Notes: generated from the sequence alone by a model not told the origin. DNA of 34,528 bases from an uncultured Clostridia bacterium (GCA_944391645.1 CALXUH010000034.1:1-34528); one strand, 5' to 3'. Positions 25,205-34,321 are shown, counted from the first letter of the stretch. Translations and numbers: made by a program.

Positions 25205-25876
25205 ATGAAAAACTTAATCGAAAACTTATTAGACAACTGGGCTGGTGGTTTGATTTATCTTATTACAGATGACCTCATTTCCTTTTACACATTTTTCACA
25301 GTCATCTTGGCTGAATGCTCTTATCTTTGGGCATTCTATGAATTTGAGATTGCTTCTCCGATTACATTTATCCTATTAGGCTACATTCTCAATGTTATTG
25401 TGTTTGCTCGCCTTAAGGGTAACGCAGAAGGTACAAAACTTGAGAAAGCTTTTTCAACCCTTTATGTAGCCGTTTTTGTTACATTTTTTATACTTGGATG
25501 TTGCTTTAATTGGGCTATAATCATTATAGCTACTGCAATTTCTTTTGGGGTTACAGCACTTTGGATAGTGATAAGGAAATACCCATTATTTGACAATCGC
25601 ATTTTCTGGATATTAACACAAATTATAGTAATTGGAACACCTTTTGTTGCTTTTGTAATTTTCTATACTAAGATTCCATTTTTACCCACAGCACTAAAGG
25701 TTATTATTCCTGTGTTATATTTAATCTTCTCTCCTCTTATTGCATATTTTGAAGATGATACAGCAGCTTCTAATATCTTTGAATTAGCATATGATATAAC
25801 TTGGAGTAAAGAATATGAAGAATGTTGTGAAAAATTCAAAATGCTGGAAGAAGATGTAAATAACCAAGAAATGTGA
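25205..25876 (+). CDS. Multi-pass membrane protein of unknown function
   Basis: A 223-residue protein with about six hydrophobic segments after an amphipathic start (MKNLIENLLDNWAGGLIYLI) and an acidic cytoplasmic tail (EYEECCEKFKMLEEDVNNQE). No family recognised. Codon use is less AT-biased than the surroundings, though milder than in the gene at 24526-24915, and it stands alone on the plus strand between its own promoter and a strong terminator, so it may belong to the same acquired segment. It contains no CGG codon. AAGGAGG precedes the ATG. Confidence 0.75.
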   Translation: MKNLIENLLDNWAGGLIYLITDDLISFYTFFTVILAECSYLWAFYEFEIASPITFILLGYILNVIVFARLKGNAEGTKLEKAFSTLYVAVFVTFFILGCCFNWAIIIIATAISFGVTALWIVIRKYPLFDNRIFWILTQIIVIGTPFVAFVIFYTKIPFLPTALKVIIPVLYLIFSPLIAYFEDDTAASNIFELAYDITWSKEYEECCEKFKMLEEDVNNQEM

Positions 25877-25895
25877 TATAATACTTTCGATTAAC

Positions 25896-25926
25896 AAAAA
25901 GGGAAAGCACTCTGCTTTCCCTTTTT
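25896..25926 (+). terminator. Terminator after the membrane-protein gene
   Basis: 14-bp perfect stem (25896-25909 with 25913-25926), three-base loop CTC, T tract. The stretch from here to the tmRNA (about 190 bases) shows no gene. Confidence 0.9.
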
Positions 25927-26113
25927 GCTTTCTTTTATAAAAAAGACCTTTCAGTTTCAAATAACTTAGTTATTATGCGTTCTTTTACATAATTTATTAT
26001 TTTTTTCAAATGCTTTCATCTCCATTTGTATGATAAATATGTAAAAAAATAACACTAACTTTTAAATGATATATAATCAATACTGTTTTATTGCGTTCAA
26101 ACAAATATGTCAT

Positions 26114-26470
26114 TGGTGGAGATGGAGGGAGTTGAACCCTCGTCCAATAATTTTTCCACACAAACTTCTACGAGTGTAGTTTGTTATTATCTTTTCCCTT
26201 AGTTCTTTGCAAACAAACACGCTTAGAACCTTGGTAGCCTTTTATTTACCCGTTATTTTCAAGGCAAAAATAACTTTGTTTCCTACTTTAATTTGCGCCT
26301 TATTAGTACCAGTAGGCCTTACTTATAAGACGACGTTACTTTTATTAAGCAGCGTATGCTAATTGATTATCAGCGTTTAATTTTATTTCGCTTTTTTTAA
26401 GTGGCCGAAGCGACCATCCACTACTCGCTATCTGCATTTCTAAATTACTGTCGAAACCCATTACATCCCC
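26114..26470 (-). ncRNA. ssrA: Transfer-messenger RNA (tmRNA)
   Basis: The 5' end GGGGATGTAATGGG pairs through GGGGATG with CATCTCC at the 3' end, which is followed by A and CCA (26114-26117). The T-arm sequence GTTCAACTCC and a tRNA-like end are present. The tag frame on the minus strand is GCT GAT AAT CAA TTA GCA TAC GCT GCT TAA, a proposed tag ADNQLAYAA ending in the usual Ala-Ala; the resume codon is inferred. tmRNA with SmpB (33853-34296) rescues stalled ribosomes. Confidence 0.92.
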
Positions 26471-26578
26471 ATAATTTCTACTTATATATTATACTATCAT
26501 TTTTAAATTTATACAACTATTTTTTTATTATCTCTTGCATATTTTTTTATTATATGTTAATATATTTTAGTAGTTTTT

Positions 26579-26653
26579 AGGGGTATAGTGTTAATGGTAG
26601 CACATCGGTCTCCAAAACCGCCTGTGAGGGTTCGAATCCTTCTACCCCTGCCA
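26579..26653 (+). tRNA. tRNA-Trp (anticodon CCA)
   Basis: AGGGGTA pairs with TACCCCT; the anticodon loop CTCCAAA gives CCA; T-loop TTCGAAT; discriminator G and encoded CCA end. 75 bases with a normal seven-base anticodon loop, so it is not a candidate frameshift tRNA. Confidence 0.95.
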
Positions 26654-26658
26654 ATATT

Positions 26659-26690
26659 AAAGCCTAATATTAATATTAGGCTTTATTTTT
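26659..26690. terminator. Palindromic terminator between tRNA-Trp and the small ORF
   Basis: AAAGCCTAATATT (26659-26671) is followed directly by its complement (26672-26684) and ATTTTT. It can end the tRNA transcript and, on the other strand, lies just past the small ORF. Confidence 0.8.
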
Positions 26691-26697
26691 ATAGCTA

Positions 26698-26826
26698 TTA
26701 GTTTTTATCATTTTTTTCCTCTGTTTTCTCATAATATTTTATGCCCATTTTATAGCTTTTTTTTATTTGTTCTAGATTTTCTTTTATTAATTGCTTATTT
26801 TTATTTTTTAAATTATTGTTAATCAA
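26698..26826 (-). CDS. Small basic 42-residue protein
   Basis: TTG at 26826 has AGGAGG seven bases upstream and opens a 42-codon frame: a Lys/Asn-rich helical protein with KENLEQIKKSYKMGIKYYEK, ending in TAA at 26698. The strong ribosome-binding site and downstream terminator support it; no homologue recognised. It directly follows the ABC transporter gene by 85 bases. Confidence 0.5.
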   Translation of the reverse strand: MINNNLKNKNKQLIKENLEQIKKSYKMGIKYYEKTEEKNDKN

Positions 26827-26911
26827 TTTAAAACCTCCTATAGAATGTAATAATATTATTATGCGAACTTTTTCATTTTTTATTAGGAGTTTTAAATTAA
26901 TTATACCCTTA

Positions 26912-29518
26912 TTATTCTGTTCTTAATGCTATTACAGGATCTTTTTTGCTTGCAAGTTTTGCTGGTATTAATCCACCTAATCTTGTTAAAATAATACTAA
27001 TAAATACCAAAATAACTCCTGCCACAAATGGAACTCTTGTTACTACTTCTATTCCTGTTATTGCAAAAAGAATCTTATTAATTGGAATTGTTAATAATAC
27101 CGTTATTCCTATTCCTAAAAGTCCTGCTATTAGTCCTACTATTAAGGTCTCTGCATTAAATATTCTAGAAACATCTTTTTTAGATACACCAATCGCTCTT
27201 AATATTCCTATTTCTTTTGTTCTTTCAAGTACAGAAATGTAAGTTATAATACCTATCATAATAGAAGATACAATTAATGATATTGCCACAAATGCTATTA
27301 ACACATAACTTATTATATCTATAATTTGGCTTACCGATGATATCATTGTTCCAACTATATCCGAATAAGTAATTGTATTTTCTTCATTTCCTTCTTCAGT
27401 TTGTTTTTGATTATATTCTTCTATTGCAAGTTCGATTGCTTCTTTTGTATCAAAATCTTTAGGATAAATATTAATACTAGTTGGGCTATCTAAATCTATT
27501 GCTCCTAGTTTTTCCATATTGGTTTCATAACTTGAATTTGCATTTTCAGAATATGCCTTCATTAAATCAGCAAGTTCTTCTGTACTTAAAGTGCTTAATT
27601 GCATTTGTTGCTCTGGTGTTAGAGAATCTATAGTAAATGTATTATTGGTTCCTTCTTCTGGGAATTTTAACCCAGAGAATACATTTATATTTGGGTTTGC
27701 AATTTGTTCTTTTACAATCTCTGATTCATTGGATTTATTTATTACATATTCTTTTAATTCTTTAGTATATCCTATTCCACCCTCCATACCACTTGCAACT
27801 GTTTGCTCATTTTTTCTTATAATTCCAACAACTTTTATTTCATCAGCATTTGCTATTTTTTCTTTCATATATTCTTCATCATCAGATTTATCTATCCAAA
27901 CTCCATTTTCTTTATTATAATAATCTGAATTCAATATTAATTTATAACTTAATCCTAACAACTCATCATAAGTATATGATGTTTCTTCTCCTTTTTCAAT
28001 TATTTCACCATTTTGAATTTTATTCATTTGTTCTGTTAATTCCTTTTGGTCTTTTAATCCTAATGAATATAAAACATAATCGCTTATTTCATTGTCTTCT
28101 CCTACTATTAAAACAACTTCATTATAATTTTGTGGCCAACTACCCGCTAATAAATCATATTGTGATTTTAACAATTCATCATTATCAAGCATTTCTGTCC
28201 ATACATTTAATTGGCTGGACATTCCCATTGATGATGAACCAAATATAGATAATGTGCTAGAGTTATCTATGGTAAACATATTTCCTAATCCGATTGAATC
28301 CATTACTGTGCTTGGATTAACCTTAACAATACCATTTTCTGTATTACCACTATATAAATTTATATCTAAATTATAACTATATTGTATTGCATTACTATTA
28401 TTTTTTATTGCATTATCTGTTTCTTCAATGTATTTTTTAAATTCTTTTAAGTTGTTAGTTTCAACTTTGCTTGATAGTACAGACATCATTTGATTCATTA
28501 TATTAACTGAATATACTTTTCCATCTTCCCTTTCTTCATTTTTTTCCATTTCTCCCATCATAGCTTCCATCATACTACCCATATCTACTGTTGATTCTTC
28601 TATTGTTAAAGGATACGAAGACAAAGTATCTTCCTCTATTTTATCAATATAATCCTGTACTCCTGTTGATATAGCAAGTATTAAGGCTATTCCTATAATA
28701 CCAATACTTCCTGCAAAACCTGTTAATATGGTTCTTCCCTTTTTAGTTAATAAATTATTTAGACTTAATCTAAATGCTGTAAAAAATTTCATTGAAGTTT
28801 TTCTAAATTTCTCTTCTTGCTTTTTATTTTCTTCTAGAGCATCAACAGGATTTGAATCATCTGTTATTTTTCCATCTAAAATTTTTATTATTCTATTAGA
28901 ATATTTTTCAGCAAGATCTGAATTGTGTGTAACCATAATTATTAATCTATCTTTAGATATTTTCTTTAATATTTCCATTACCTGTGTACTTGTTTTTGTA
29001 TCTAATGCTCCTGTTGGTTCATCAGCTAAAATTATATCTGGATTATTTATTAGAGCCCTTGCAATTGCGACTCTTTGCATCTGTCCACCAGATAGCTGAT
29101 TTGGTTTTTTATTTATTTGGTCTTTAAGTCCAACTTCCTCTAATGCTTTTATTGCTCTTTGTCTTCTTTCATGTTTTGTAACACCTGAAATAGTTAATGC
29201 AAGTTCTACATTAGACAAAACAGTTTGATGACTTATTAAATTATAATTTTGAAATATAAAACCTATAGAATAATTTCTATAAGCATCCCAATCTTTGTCT
29301 TTAAATTCCTTCGTAGACTTTCCATTTATAATTAAATCTCCACTAGTATATCTATCTAATCCACCGATTATATTTAGTAAAGTTGTTTTTCCACAGCCAC
29401 TTTGACCTAATATTGAAACAAATTCTGAATCTCTAAACTTTAGGTTAATTCCTTTTAGAGCCTCTACCTGTTCGTTACTTGTAATATATGTCTTTGTTAT
29501 ATTTTTTAATTCCAACAT
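26912..29518 (-). CDS. MacB/FtsX-type ABC transporter, ATPase fused to permease
   Basis: An 868-residue single-chain ABC protein from ATG 29518 (GGAGGAAACTATA upstream). Residues 1-220 are the ATPase: GQSGCGKTTLLNIIGG (Walker A), FIFQNYNLI (Q loop), LSGGQMQRVAIARAL, IILADEPTGALD (Walker B) and MVTHNSDLA (H loop). After a linker comes the first transmembrane helix (about 275-300), a large extracytoplasmic domain of about 430 residues rich in Asn, Glu and Ser, and three FtsX-type helices at the end (GIGITVLLTIPINKILFAI). Members export peptides or lipoproteins, confer resistance to antimicrobial peptides, or act mechanically on the envelope. The ATPase-first fusion is common in Clostridia. Substrate unknown. 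Confidence 0.92.
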   Translation of the reverse strand: MLELKNITKTYITSNEQVEALKGINLKFRDSEFVSILGQSGCGKTTLLNIIGGLDRYTSGDLIINGKSTKEFKDKDWDAYRNYSIGFIFQNYNLISHQTVLSNVELALTISGVTKHERRQRAIKALEEVGLKDQINKKPNQLSGGQMQRVAIARALINNPDIILADEPTGALDTKTSTQVMEILKKISKDRLIIMVTHNSDLAEKYSNRIIKILDGKITDDSNPVDALEENKKQEEKFRKTSMKFFTAFRLSLNNLLTKKGRTILTGFAGSIGIIGIALILAISTGVQDYIDKIEEDTLSSYPLTIEESTVDMGSMMEAMMGEMEKNEEREDGKVYSVNIMNQMMSVLSSKVETNNLKEFKKYIEETDNAIKNNSNAIQYSYNLDINLYSGNTENGIVKVNPSTVMDSIGLGNMFTIDNSSTLSIFGSSSMGMSSQLNVWTEMLDNDELLKSQYDLLAGSWPQNYNEVVLIVGEDNEISDYVLYSLGLKDQKELTEQMNKIQNGEIIEKGEETSYTYDELLGLSYKLILNSDYYNKENGVWIDKSDDEEYMKEKIANADEIKVVGIIRKNEQTVASGMEGGIGYTKELKEYVINKSNESEIVKEQIANPNINVFSGLKFPEEGTNNTFTIDSLTPEQQMQLSTLSTEELADLMKAYSENANSSYETNMEKLGAIDLDSPTSINIYPKDFDTKEAIELAIEEYNQKQTEEGNEENTITYSDIVGTMISSVSQIIDIISYVLIAFVAISLIVSSIMIGIITYISVLERTKEIGILRAIGVSKKDVSRIFNAETLIVGLIAGLLGIGITVLLTIPINKILFAITGIEVVTRVPFVAGVILVFISIILTRLGGLIPAKLASKKDPVIALRTE

Positions 29519-29613
29519 TATAGTTTCCTCCTTATAAAAATATAAACACATCAATCAAATTTATTCATTATGGAATTATATCATACATTAATTTAAAAAT
29601 AAATATTATAAAA

Positions 29614-29651
29614 TAAAATACTCCCTAATTAATTTTTATTACTGGGAGTAT
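29614..29651 (-). terminator. Terminator after cysS
   Basis: ATACTCCC (29618-29625) pairs with GGGAGTAT (29644-29651), followed on the minus strand by a T-rich tract. Confidence 0.65.
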
Positions 29652-29663
29652 ATTTTGTAAATT

Positions 29664-31139
29664 TTATATTTGCAAATTAAATAAGGATTTTATATTCCAA
29701 TTTGTGCCAGTTTTTGAATCCATTAGAATTATTCCTTTTTCATCTAAGTCATTTCTTATTTTATCTGCCAACTCGTAATTTTTTTCTTCCTTTGCTTTTG
29801 TTCTTCTTTTTACTTGTTCTTCAATAAAATCTTCATCTAAATCTAATTTTTTTAAATATTTTTTCTTTAGTTCATGTACAAATATTTTTGGTTCCTGATT
29901 AAATAAGCCCAATACTCCATAAGCTTCCCTAATTTTATTAAGTATATTTTGTAAAGTATTTGCATTTTCTACAATTGTATCTTGTTTTGTTTGTTTCATT
30001 ATATTATTTACATATTTAAATATACTATGTAAATTTGCTAATGCTCCAGCTGTATTAAAATCATCATCCATATATTTTATAAAATCTGGAATAATATCTT
30101 CAGATATATCATCTTTTCTTATACTAGTAATATTTTCGTTTTTATTATTTTTTATATATTCAAGCATATTTCCTATAGAATTATAAAAATAATACATATG
30201 GTTTTCCGCTAGATTAAAGTCATTATCTAGTAAATCTATATCTGATGTATAATGCTTAGAAAACATTACATATTTTATTACTTCGTAATTATATTTTTCT
30301 AATGCATCTCTAATTGTTAATGAATTTCCTAGAGATTTACTCATTTTTTCTCCATTTATCTTAATTAAGCCACAGTGTGACCAGTATTTTGCTAATGTTT
30401 TTCCTGTTAAACTTTCACTTTGAGCAATTTCATTTTCATGATGTGGAAATATCAAATCTTTGCCACCACCATGGATATCTATTGTTTCTCCTAAATTATT
30501 TAAAATCATTGCTGAACATTCTATATGCCAGCCTGGTCGTCCTTGTCCCCATGGAGAATCCCATGATATTTCTCCTGGTTTTGCTGATTTCCATAGTGCA
30601 AAATCTATAGGATCTCTTTTCCAAGGTTCAATTTCTATACGAACTCCATTCTTCATATCATCAACATTTCTATTAGATAATTTTCCATAACTTGGAAAGC
30701 TTCTAACATCAAAATAAACATCCCCGTTTTCTGCTACATAAGCATGACCTTTATTTATAAGTTCTTGCACAAAATCTATAATGTTTTGTATGTTTTCAGA
30801 TGCTTTTGCAAACACATCTGCCTTACTTACATGTAGATTTTCCATATCTATTTCAGTTTCTTTTATTTGTTCTTTTGAAAAATCTAATGCATTTTTTCCT
30901 AATTCATTTGCTCTTTTTATTATTTTATCGTCTACATCTGTATAATTACGTACATATCTTACATTATATCCTCTATACCTTAAATAATCTGCAATCATTG
31001 AATATACAATTGCTTGTCTAGCATGACCTATATGGCTTAAATCATATACTGTAATTCCACAAGCATACATTTTTACATTTTTTCCATCTGCTGGAATAAA
31101 TTCTTCTTTTTGTCTGGTCATAGAATTATATATTTTCAT
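29664..31139 (-). CDS. cysS: Cysteinyl-tRNA synthetase
   Basis: Class I aminoacyl-tRNA synthetase charging tRNA-Cys, 491 residues. It has MYACGITVYDLSHIGHARQA with the HIGH motif and the first zinc cysteine, GRPGWHIECSAM (second zinc Cys), HHENEIAQSE (zinc His/Glu) and GEKMSKSLGN (KMSKS). The helical C-terminal tRNA-binding part ends with KNYELADKIRNDLDEKGI. The zinc ligands confer cysteine selectivity. Uninterrupted. ATG at 31139 follows a GGAGGG-like site. Confidence 0.97.
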   Translation of the reverse strand: MKIYNSMTRQKEEFIPADGKNVKMYACGITVYDLSHIGHARQAIVYSMIADYLRYRGYNVRYVRNYTDVDDKIIKRANELGKNALDFSKEQIKETEIDMENLHVSKADVFAKASENIQNIIDFVQELINKGHAYVAENGDVYFDVRSFPSYGKLSNRNVDDMKNGVRIEIEPWKRDPIDFALWKSAKPGEISWDSPWGQGRPGWHIECSAMILNNLGETIDIHGGGKDLIFPHHENEIAQSESLTGKTLAKYWSHCGLIKINGEKMSKSLGNSLTIRDALEKYNYEVIKYVMFSKHYTSDIDLLDNDFNLAENHMYYFYNSIGNMLEYIKNNKNENITSIRKDDISEDIIPDFIKYMDDDFNTAGALANLHSIFKYVNNIMKQTKQDTIVENANTLQNILNKIREAYGVLGLFNQEPKIFVHELKKKYLKKLDLDEDFIEEQVKRRTKAKEEKNYELADKIRNDLDEKGIILMDSKTGTNWNIKSLFNLQI

Positions 31140-31214
31140 TTTTTCCCTCCTATTTAGTTATTCTTTTTGCACTTAATAAAATTTATTCTTATATTACTTA
31201 AATATTCTAAATTT

Positions 31215-32132
31215 TTATCTTAAAAATCCTTGTATTATTTGTTCCTCTGCCTGTTTTTCGTTTAGTCCCAAAGTCATAAGTTTTGTTATTTGTTCTCCAG
31301 CAATTTTTCCAATTGCTGCTTCATGAACTAGATTTGCTTCTACATTGTTTGCTATTATCTCTGGAATTGCAATTACCCTTGCTTTATCTTTTATAATTGC
31401 ATCACATTCTACATGTCCAAAACATACTGTATTTCCAACTACATTTGATTTAAACTCTTGTACTGAATTTTCTGTTGCAACTGACCTTGATGTTACATGT
31501 GTACTTGCATTTTCTCCATTTAGTTCAACATCAAAAATAGTTTTTGCTATTTGAGTTCCATGTGTCATAATTTTTTCAGAAATAACTAAATTTGTGTTAC
31601 TTTCTAAAATGCCTTTTGTTTCTCTTATAGTAGAATCTACTCCTTTTAATTGTATTGATTCCATTTCTAAATAACTACCTTTTTTTAAGGTTATTTCTGT
31701 TATTGGATTTAATATTTTTTTACCTGTTCCTGCCCCTTCACCATAATGCTTTTCTATATATTTAACTCTAGCGCCTTCTTCTAAAAAGAATCTATGTATT
31801 CCATCGTGTTTAGAATCTTTATGATGGTCATTGTGTATTCCACAGCCTGCAATTATTACTACATCAGCATTTTTACCTATATAAAAATCGTTATATACTA
31901 CATCATTTAAACCACTTTCAGTAATTATAACAGGTATATGAATAAATTCAAATTTTGTATTTTCTTTTACATATACATCAATTCCAGATTTATCTTTTTT
32001 TGTTACTATACTTACATTTTCAGTAACTTGTCTTTCTATTCCATATCCATTTTTTCTAATATTATATGCACCCTTAGGAGTTTCATCAATATTAGCTATT
32101 TCTTTTAATAACACCTTATCTATTTTATCCAT
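31215..32132 (-). CDS. SufB/SufD-family Fe-S scaffold protein (minimal two-gene type)
   Basis: About 305 residues, right-handed beta-helix type of the SufBD family: VYVKENTKFEFIHIPVII, GCGIHNDHHKDSKHDGIHRF, ESIQLKGVDSTIRETKGIL and EANLVHEAAIGKIAGEQI. It is shorter than SufB (about 465) and, with SufC alone next to it and no SufS, SufU or second SufBD gene in view, matches the two-gene minimal arrangement (SMS-like). ATG 32132 is preferred (AGGAGG eight bases upstream); ATG 32138 is possible. It overlaps the end of sufC by a few bases, which implies coupled translation. Confidence 0.88.
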   Translation of the reverse strand: MDKIDKVLLKEIANIDETPKGAYNIRKNGYGIERQVTENVSIVTKKDKSGIDVYVKENTKFEFIHIPVIITESGLNDVVYNDFYIGKNADVVIIAGCGIHNDHHKDSKHDGIHRFFLEEGARVKYIEKHYGEGAGTGKKILNPITEITLKKGSYLEMESIQLKGVDSTIRETKGILESNTNLVISEKIMTHGTQIAKTIFDVELNGENASTHVTSRSVATENSVQEFKSNVVGNTVCFGHVECDAIIKDKARVIAIPEIIANNVEANLVHEAAIGKIAGEQITKLMTLGLNEKQAEEQIIQGFLR

Positions 32133-32847
32133 TGCCATTTCCTCCTAATCTACAACATCCTATCTTTTCTTTTTTTAAAATGGCTTCTAGCATATTTTCT
32201 TTTTCTCCTTGTTGTTCTATTTTTCCATTATTTAATAATATTATTTCGTCTGCAATATTTAAAATTTTTTCTTGGTGAGAAATAATTAAAATTGTACCTT
32301 TTACAATATTTCTCATTTCTTCAAAAACTTTAATTAAATTATTAAAACTCCATAAATCAATTCCAGCTTCTGGTTCATCAAATATTGTTAATTTTGTTTT
32401 TCTTACAGCTACAGTTGCAATTTCTATTCTTTTTAATTCTCCTCCTGATAAGGAAGCATTTATTTCTCTATCTACATATTCTTTCGCACATAATCCAACT
32501 TTTGATAATATATCACATGCGTCTTTTCTTGTAATCTCTTTTCCAGAAGATAATTTTAATAAATCATATACTGTTATTCCTTTAAATTTAATTGGTTGTT
32601 GAAATGCGAAACTAATTCCTTCATTTGCTCTTTTATCTATACTCTCACCTGAAATATCTTTCCCATTAAATAAAACTTGTCCAATATCTTGTTTTTCAAT
32701 ACCCATAATTATTTTAGCAAGTGTCGATTTTCCAGAGCCATTTGGTCCAGTAATTACAATAAATTTATCATCACCTAATTTTAAATTTACATTATTTAAT
32801 ATTTCTTTTCCATCTCTTTTAAAACATATATTTTTTAATTCTAACAT
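32125..32847 (-). CDS. sufC: Fe-S cluster assembly ATPase SufC
   Basis: A 240-residue soluble ABC ATPase that partners the SufBD-type scaffold. Motifs are ITGPNGSGKSTLAKIIMG (Walker A), SFAFQQPIKFKG (Q loop), NASLSGGELKRIEIATV (signature), LTIFDEPEAGIDLWS (Walker B) and LIISHQEKILN (H loop). The FDEPEAGID sequence is typical of SufC. The start is ATG 32847 with AGGAAGGAATTTT; a longer frame to 32892 lacks a site. It ends inside the start of the scaffold gene. Confidence 0.93.
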   Translation of the reverse strand: MLELKNICFKRDGKEILNNVNLKLGDDKFIVITGPNGSGKSTLAKIIMGIEKQDIGQVLFNGKDISGESIDKRANEGISFAFQQPIKFKGITVYDLLKLSSGKEITRKDACDILSKVGLCAKEYVDREINASLSGGELKRIEIATVAVRKTKLTIFDEPEAGIDLWSFNNLIKVFEEMRNIVKGTILIISHQEKILNIADEIILLNNGKIEQQGEKENMLEAILKKEKIGCCRLGGNGNG

Positions 32848-33046
32848 AAAATTCCTTCCTAAAAGTAAAATTTTCCTTAAATATAATAACATTTTTTTAA
32901 AGAAAAATCAATATAATTACATCTTTATCATTCATAATTTGTTTTCTACAATTTATAATTATTAAACAATATATTTTTTTAAAATTTATATGGACATTTT
33001 TCTGCTTTTAATGTATTATTAATGTATAATTTTTAGGAGGCTATAT

Positions 33047-33277
33047 ATGAAAAACATTTTTAAAATTTTTTTAGTTATTATTTTATTATTTGTTTTTTCT
33101 TTTTCTTATGTTTATGCTTCAAATAATGCAACAAATCCTACTCCAACAGTAACACACACGTCATCTAGTGATTCAAACTCATCTCTAACTGTGTCTGATA
33201 TTATTAGTATTTTACTAATTGCTGTTTGTATTGTTTTAATTTTTCTAGGTGCTGCAATTTTAATTAGGTTTAGCTAA
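33047..33277 (+). CDS. Small secreted/membrane protein with signal peptide
   Basis: 76 residues: N-terminal hydrophobic signal (MKNIFKIFLVIILLFVFSFS) ending YVYA-S, a short Thr/Ser/Asn-rich stretch, then a C-terminal hydrophobic helix (IISILLIAVCIVLIFLGAAI). TAGGAGGCTATAT precedes the ATG. The exposed middle between two hydrophobic segments resembles the next gene in layout; no family recognised. A terminator follows. Confidence 0.7.
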   Translation: MKNIFKIFLVIILLFVFSFSYVYASNNATNPTPTVTHTSSSDSNSSLTVSDIISILLIAVCIVLIFLGAAILIRFS

Positions 33278-33283
33278 TCTTAT

Positions 33284-33318
33284 AAATCTGTTAACTATTT
33301 TTTGTTAACAGATTTTTT
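33284..33318 (+). terminator. Terminator after the 76-residue protein gene
   Basis: 12-bp stem (33284-33295 with 33304-33315), loop of eight bases, T tract. Confidence 0.85.
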
Positions 33319-33380
33319 ATGTATATTTTTTTATAAATTTATAAATAATATTAATAAATTTATTTTTAGGAGGTTTTTAT

Positions 33381-33776
33381 ATGCTAAAAAAGAGTTTACT
33401 TATATTATTTATAATATTTTGTATTCTATGCATTTCTAATATATGTTTTGCAAACGATATGGCAAGCGATATGAAAGATGCTGTTAATTCTGCTTCTAGC
33501 ACACTTATTGATGGCACAAAGAATTTAGCCGCTGATGTTAGAAATGGTGTTGGAAATGTTGAAAATGGTATTGAAGGTGCATTAACTATGGATAATATGA
33601 ATACTACTAATATGCAAACTACATCAAACGATTATACTGCAACAAGAACTTCAAGTACAACAAATGCTACTGGAATGAATACATCTACTATGTGGGTTTG
33701 GATGATAGTTGCTATTGCTGCAATTGGTATAGTTGGTCTTGTATGGTTCTATGCTTCTCAACATAGAGTTAATTAG
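33381..33776 (+). CDS. Secreted protein with signal peptide and C-terminal anchor
   Basis: 131 residues: signal sequence (MLKKSLLILFIIFCILCISN) ending ICFA-N, an amphipathic helical part (about 25-70), a Thr/Asn/Ser/Met-rich linker (about 70-103) and a C-terminal transmembrane helix (TMWVWMIVAIAAIGIVGLVW). TAGGAGGTTTTTAT precedes the ATG. Same layout as the preceding small gene: signal, exposed low-complexity stretch, membrane helix. Function unknown. Confidence 0.72.
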   Translation: MLKKSLLILFIIFCILCISNICFANDMASDMKDAVNSASSTLIDGTKNLAADVRNGVGNVENGIEGALTMDNMNTTNMQTTSNDYTATRTSSTTNATGMNTSTMWVWMIVAIAAIGIVGLVWFYASQHRVN

Positions 33777-33782
33777 TTATAT

Positions 33783-33831
33783 ACTTTTAAAAATAAATAT
33801 GGTATAATATACCATATTTATTTTTAAAAGT
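33783..33831. promoter_or_regulatory. 24-bp perfect inverted repeat containing TATAAT, upstream of smpB
   Basis: 33783-33806 is the exact reverse complement of 33808-33831 around one central base. The centre reads GGTATAATATACC, so a TATAAT -10 box sits at the axis. It begins seven bases after the stop of the previous gene and ends 21 bases before smpB. It may be terminator of the former, operator/promoter of the latter, or both. Confidence 0.7.
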
Positions 33832-33852
33832 TATTAGAAAGGACTAATTAAT

Positions 33853-34296
33853 ATGAATAAAATAATTGCAAAAAATCCCACAGCAAGACATAATTACACT
33901 ATTGAGGATATTATTGAAACTGGTATTGTTTTATCTGGTACTGAAATAAAATCTATTAGAAAAGGCAAAGTTAATTTAAAAGATAGTTACGCAGGAATTA
34001 AAAACGGCGAACTTTATATATATAATTTACATATCAGTCCATACGAATTTGGTAACATATATAATAAAGATCCTTTAAGAGATCGAAAATTATTAGTTAC
34101 GCGTTCTCAAATAAATAAGTTATTTGGATTAATTAAGCAGAAAGGTTATTCCTTAGTTCCAATTTCATTATATTTTAAAGGAAATTTTGTTAAAGTAGAA
34201 CTTGGTATTGGTAAAGGCAAGAAGCTTTATGACAAACGCCGAGACATTGCAAAAAAAGATGCCGAAAGAAGAATGTTACAACATATAGATAAATAG
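33853..34296 (+). CDS. smpB: SsrA-binding protein SmpB
   Basis: The protein partner of tmRNA in trans-translation, 147 residues. Signatures are [67 protein letters not shown] and the basic tail [20 protein letters not shown] that enters the empty mRNA channel. AGAAAGGAC lies before the ATG. Arg codons CGA and CGC are used here normally (RDRK, KRRD), so only CGG is avoided. The tmRNA gene is 7.4 kb away. Confidence 0.97.
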   Translation: MNKIIAKNPTARHNYTIEDIIETGIVLSGTEIKSIRKGKVNLKDSYAGIKNGELYIYNLHISPYEFGNIYNKDPLRDRKLLVTRSQINKLFGLIKQKGYSLVPISLYFKGNFVKVELGIGKGKKLYDKRRDIAKKDAERRMLQHIDK

Positions 34297-34297
34297 A

Positions 34298-34321
34298 AAA
34301 GTCCCATTTTTATGGGACTTT
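34298..34321. terminator. Bidirectional terminator between smpB and fba
   Basis: AAAGTCCCAT (34298-34307) pairs with ATGGGACTTT (34312-34321); four-base loop; flanked by A/T runs on both sides, serving two convergent genes. Confidence 0.85.

Noticed and set aside
24526-25876. A complete mobile element carrying the two foreign-composition genes
   Set aside because: No transposase, integrase, inverted ends or target duplication could be seen; each gene has its own promoter and terminator.
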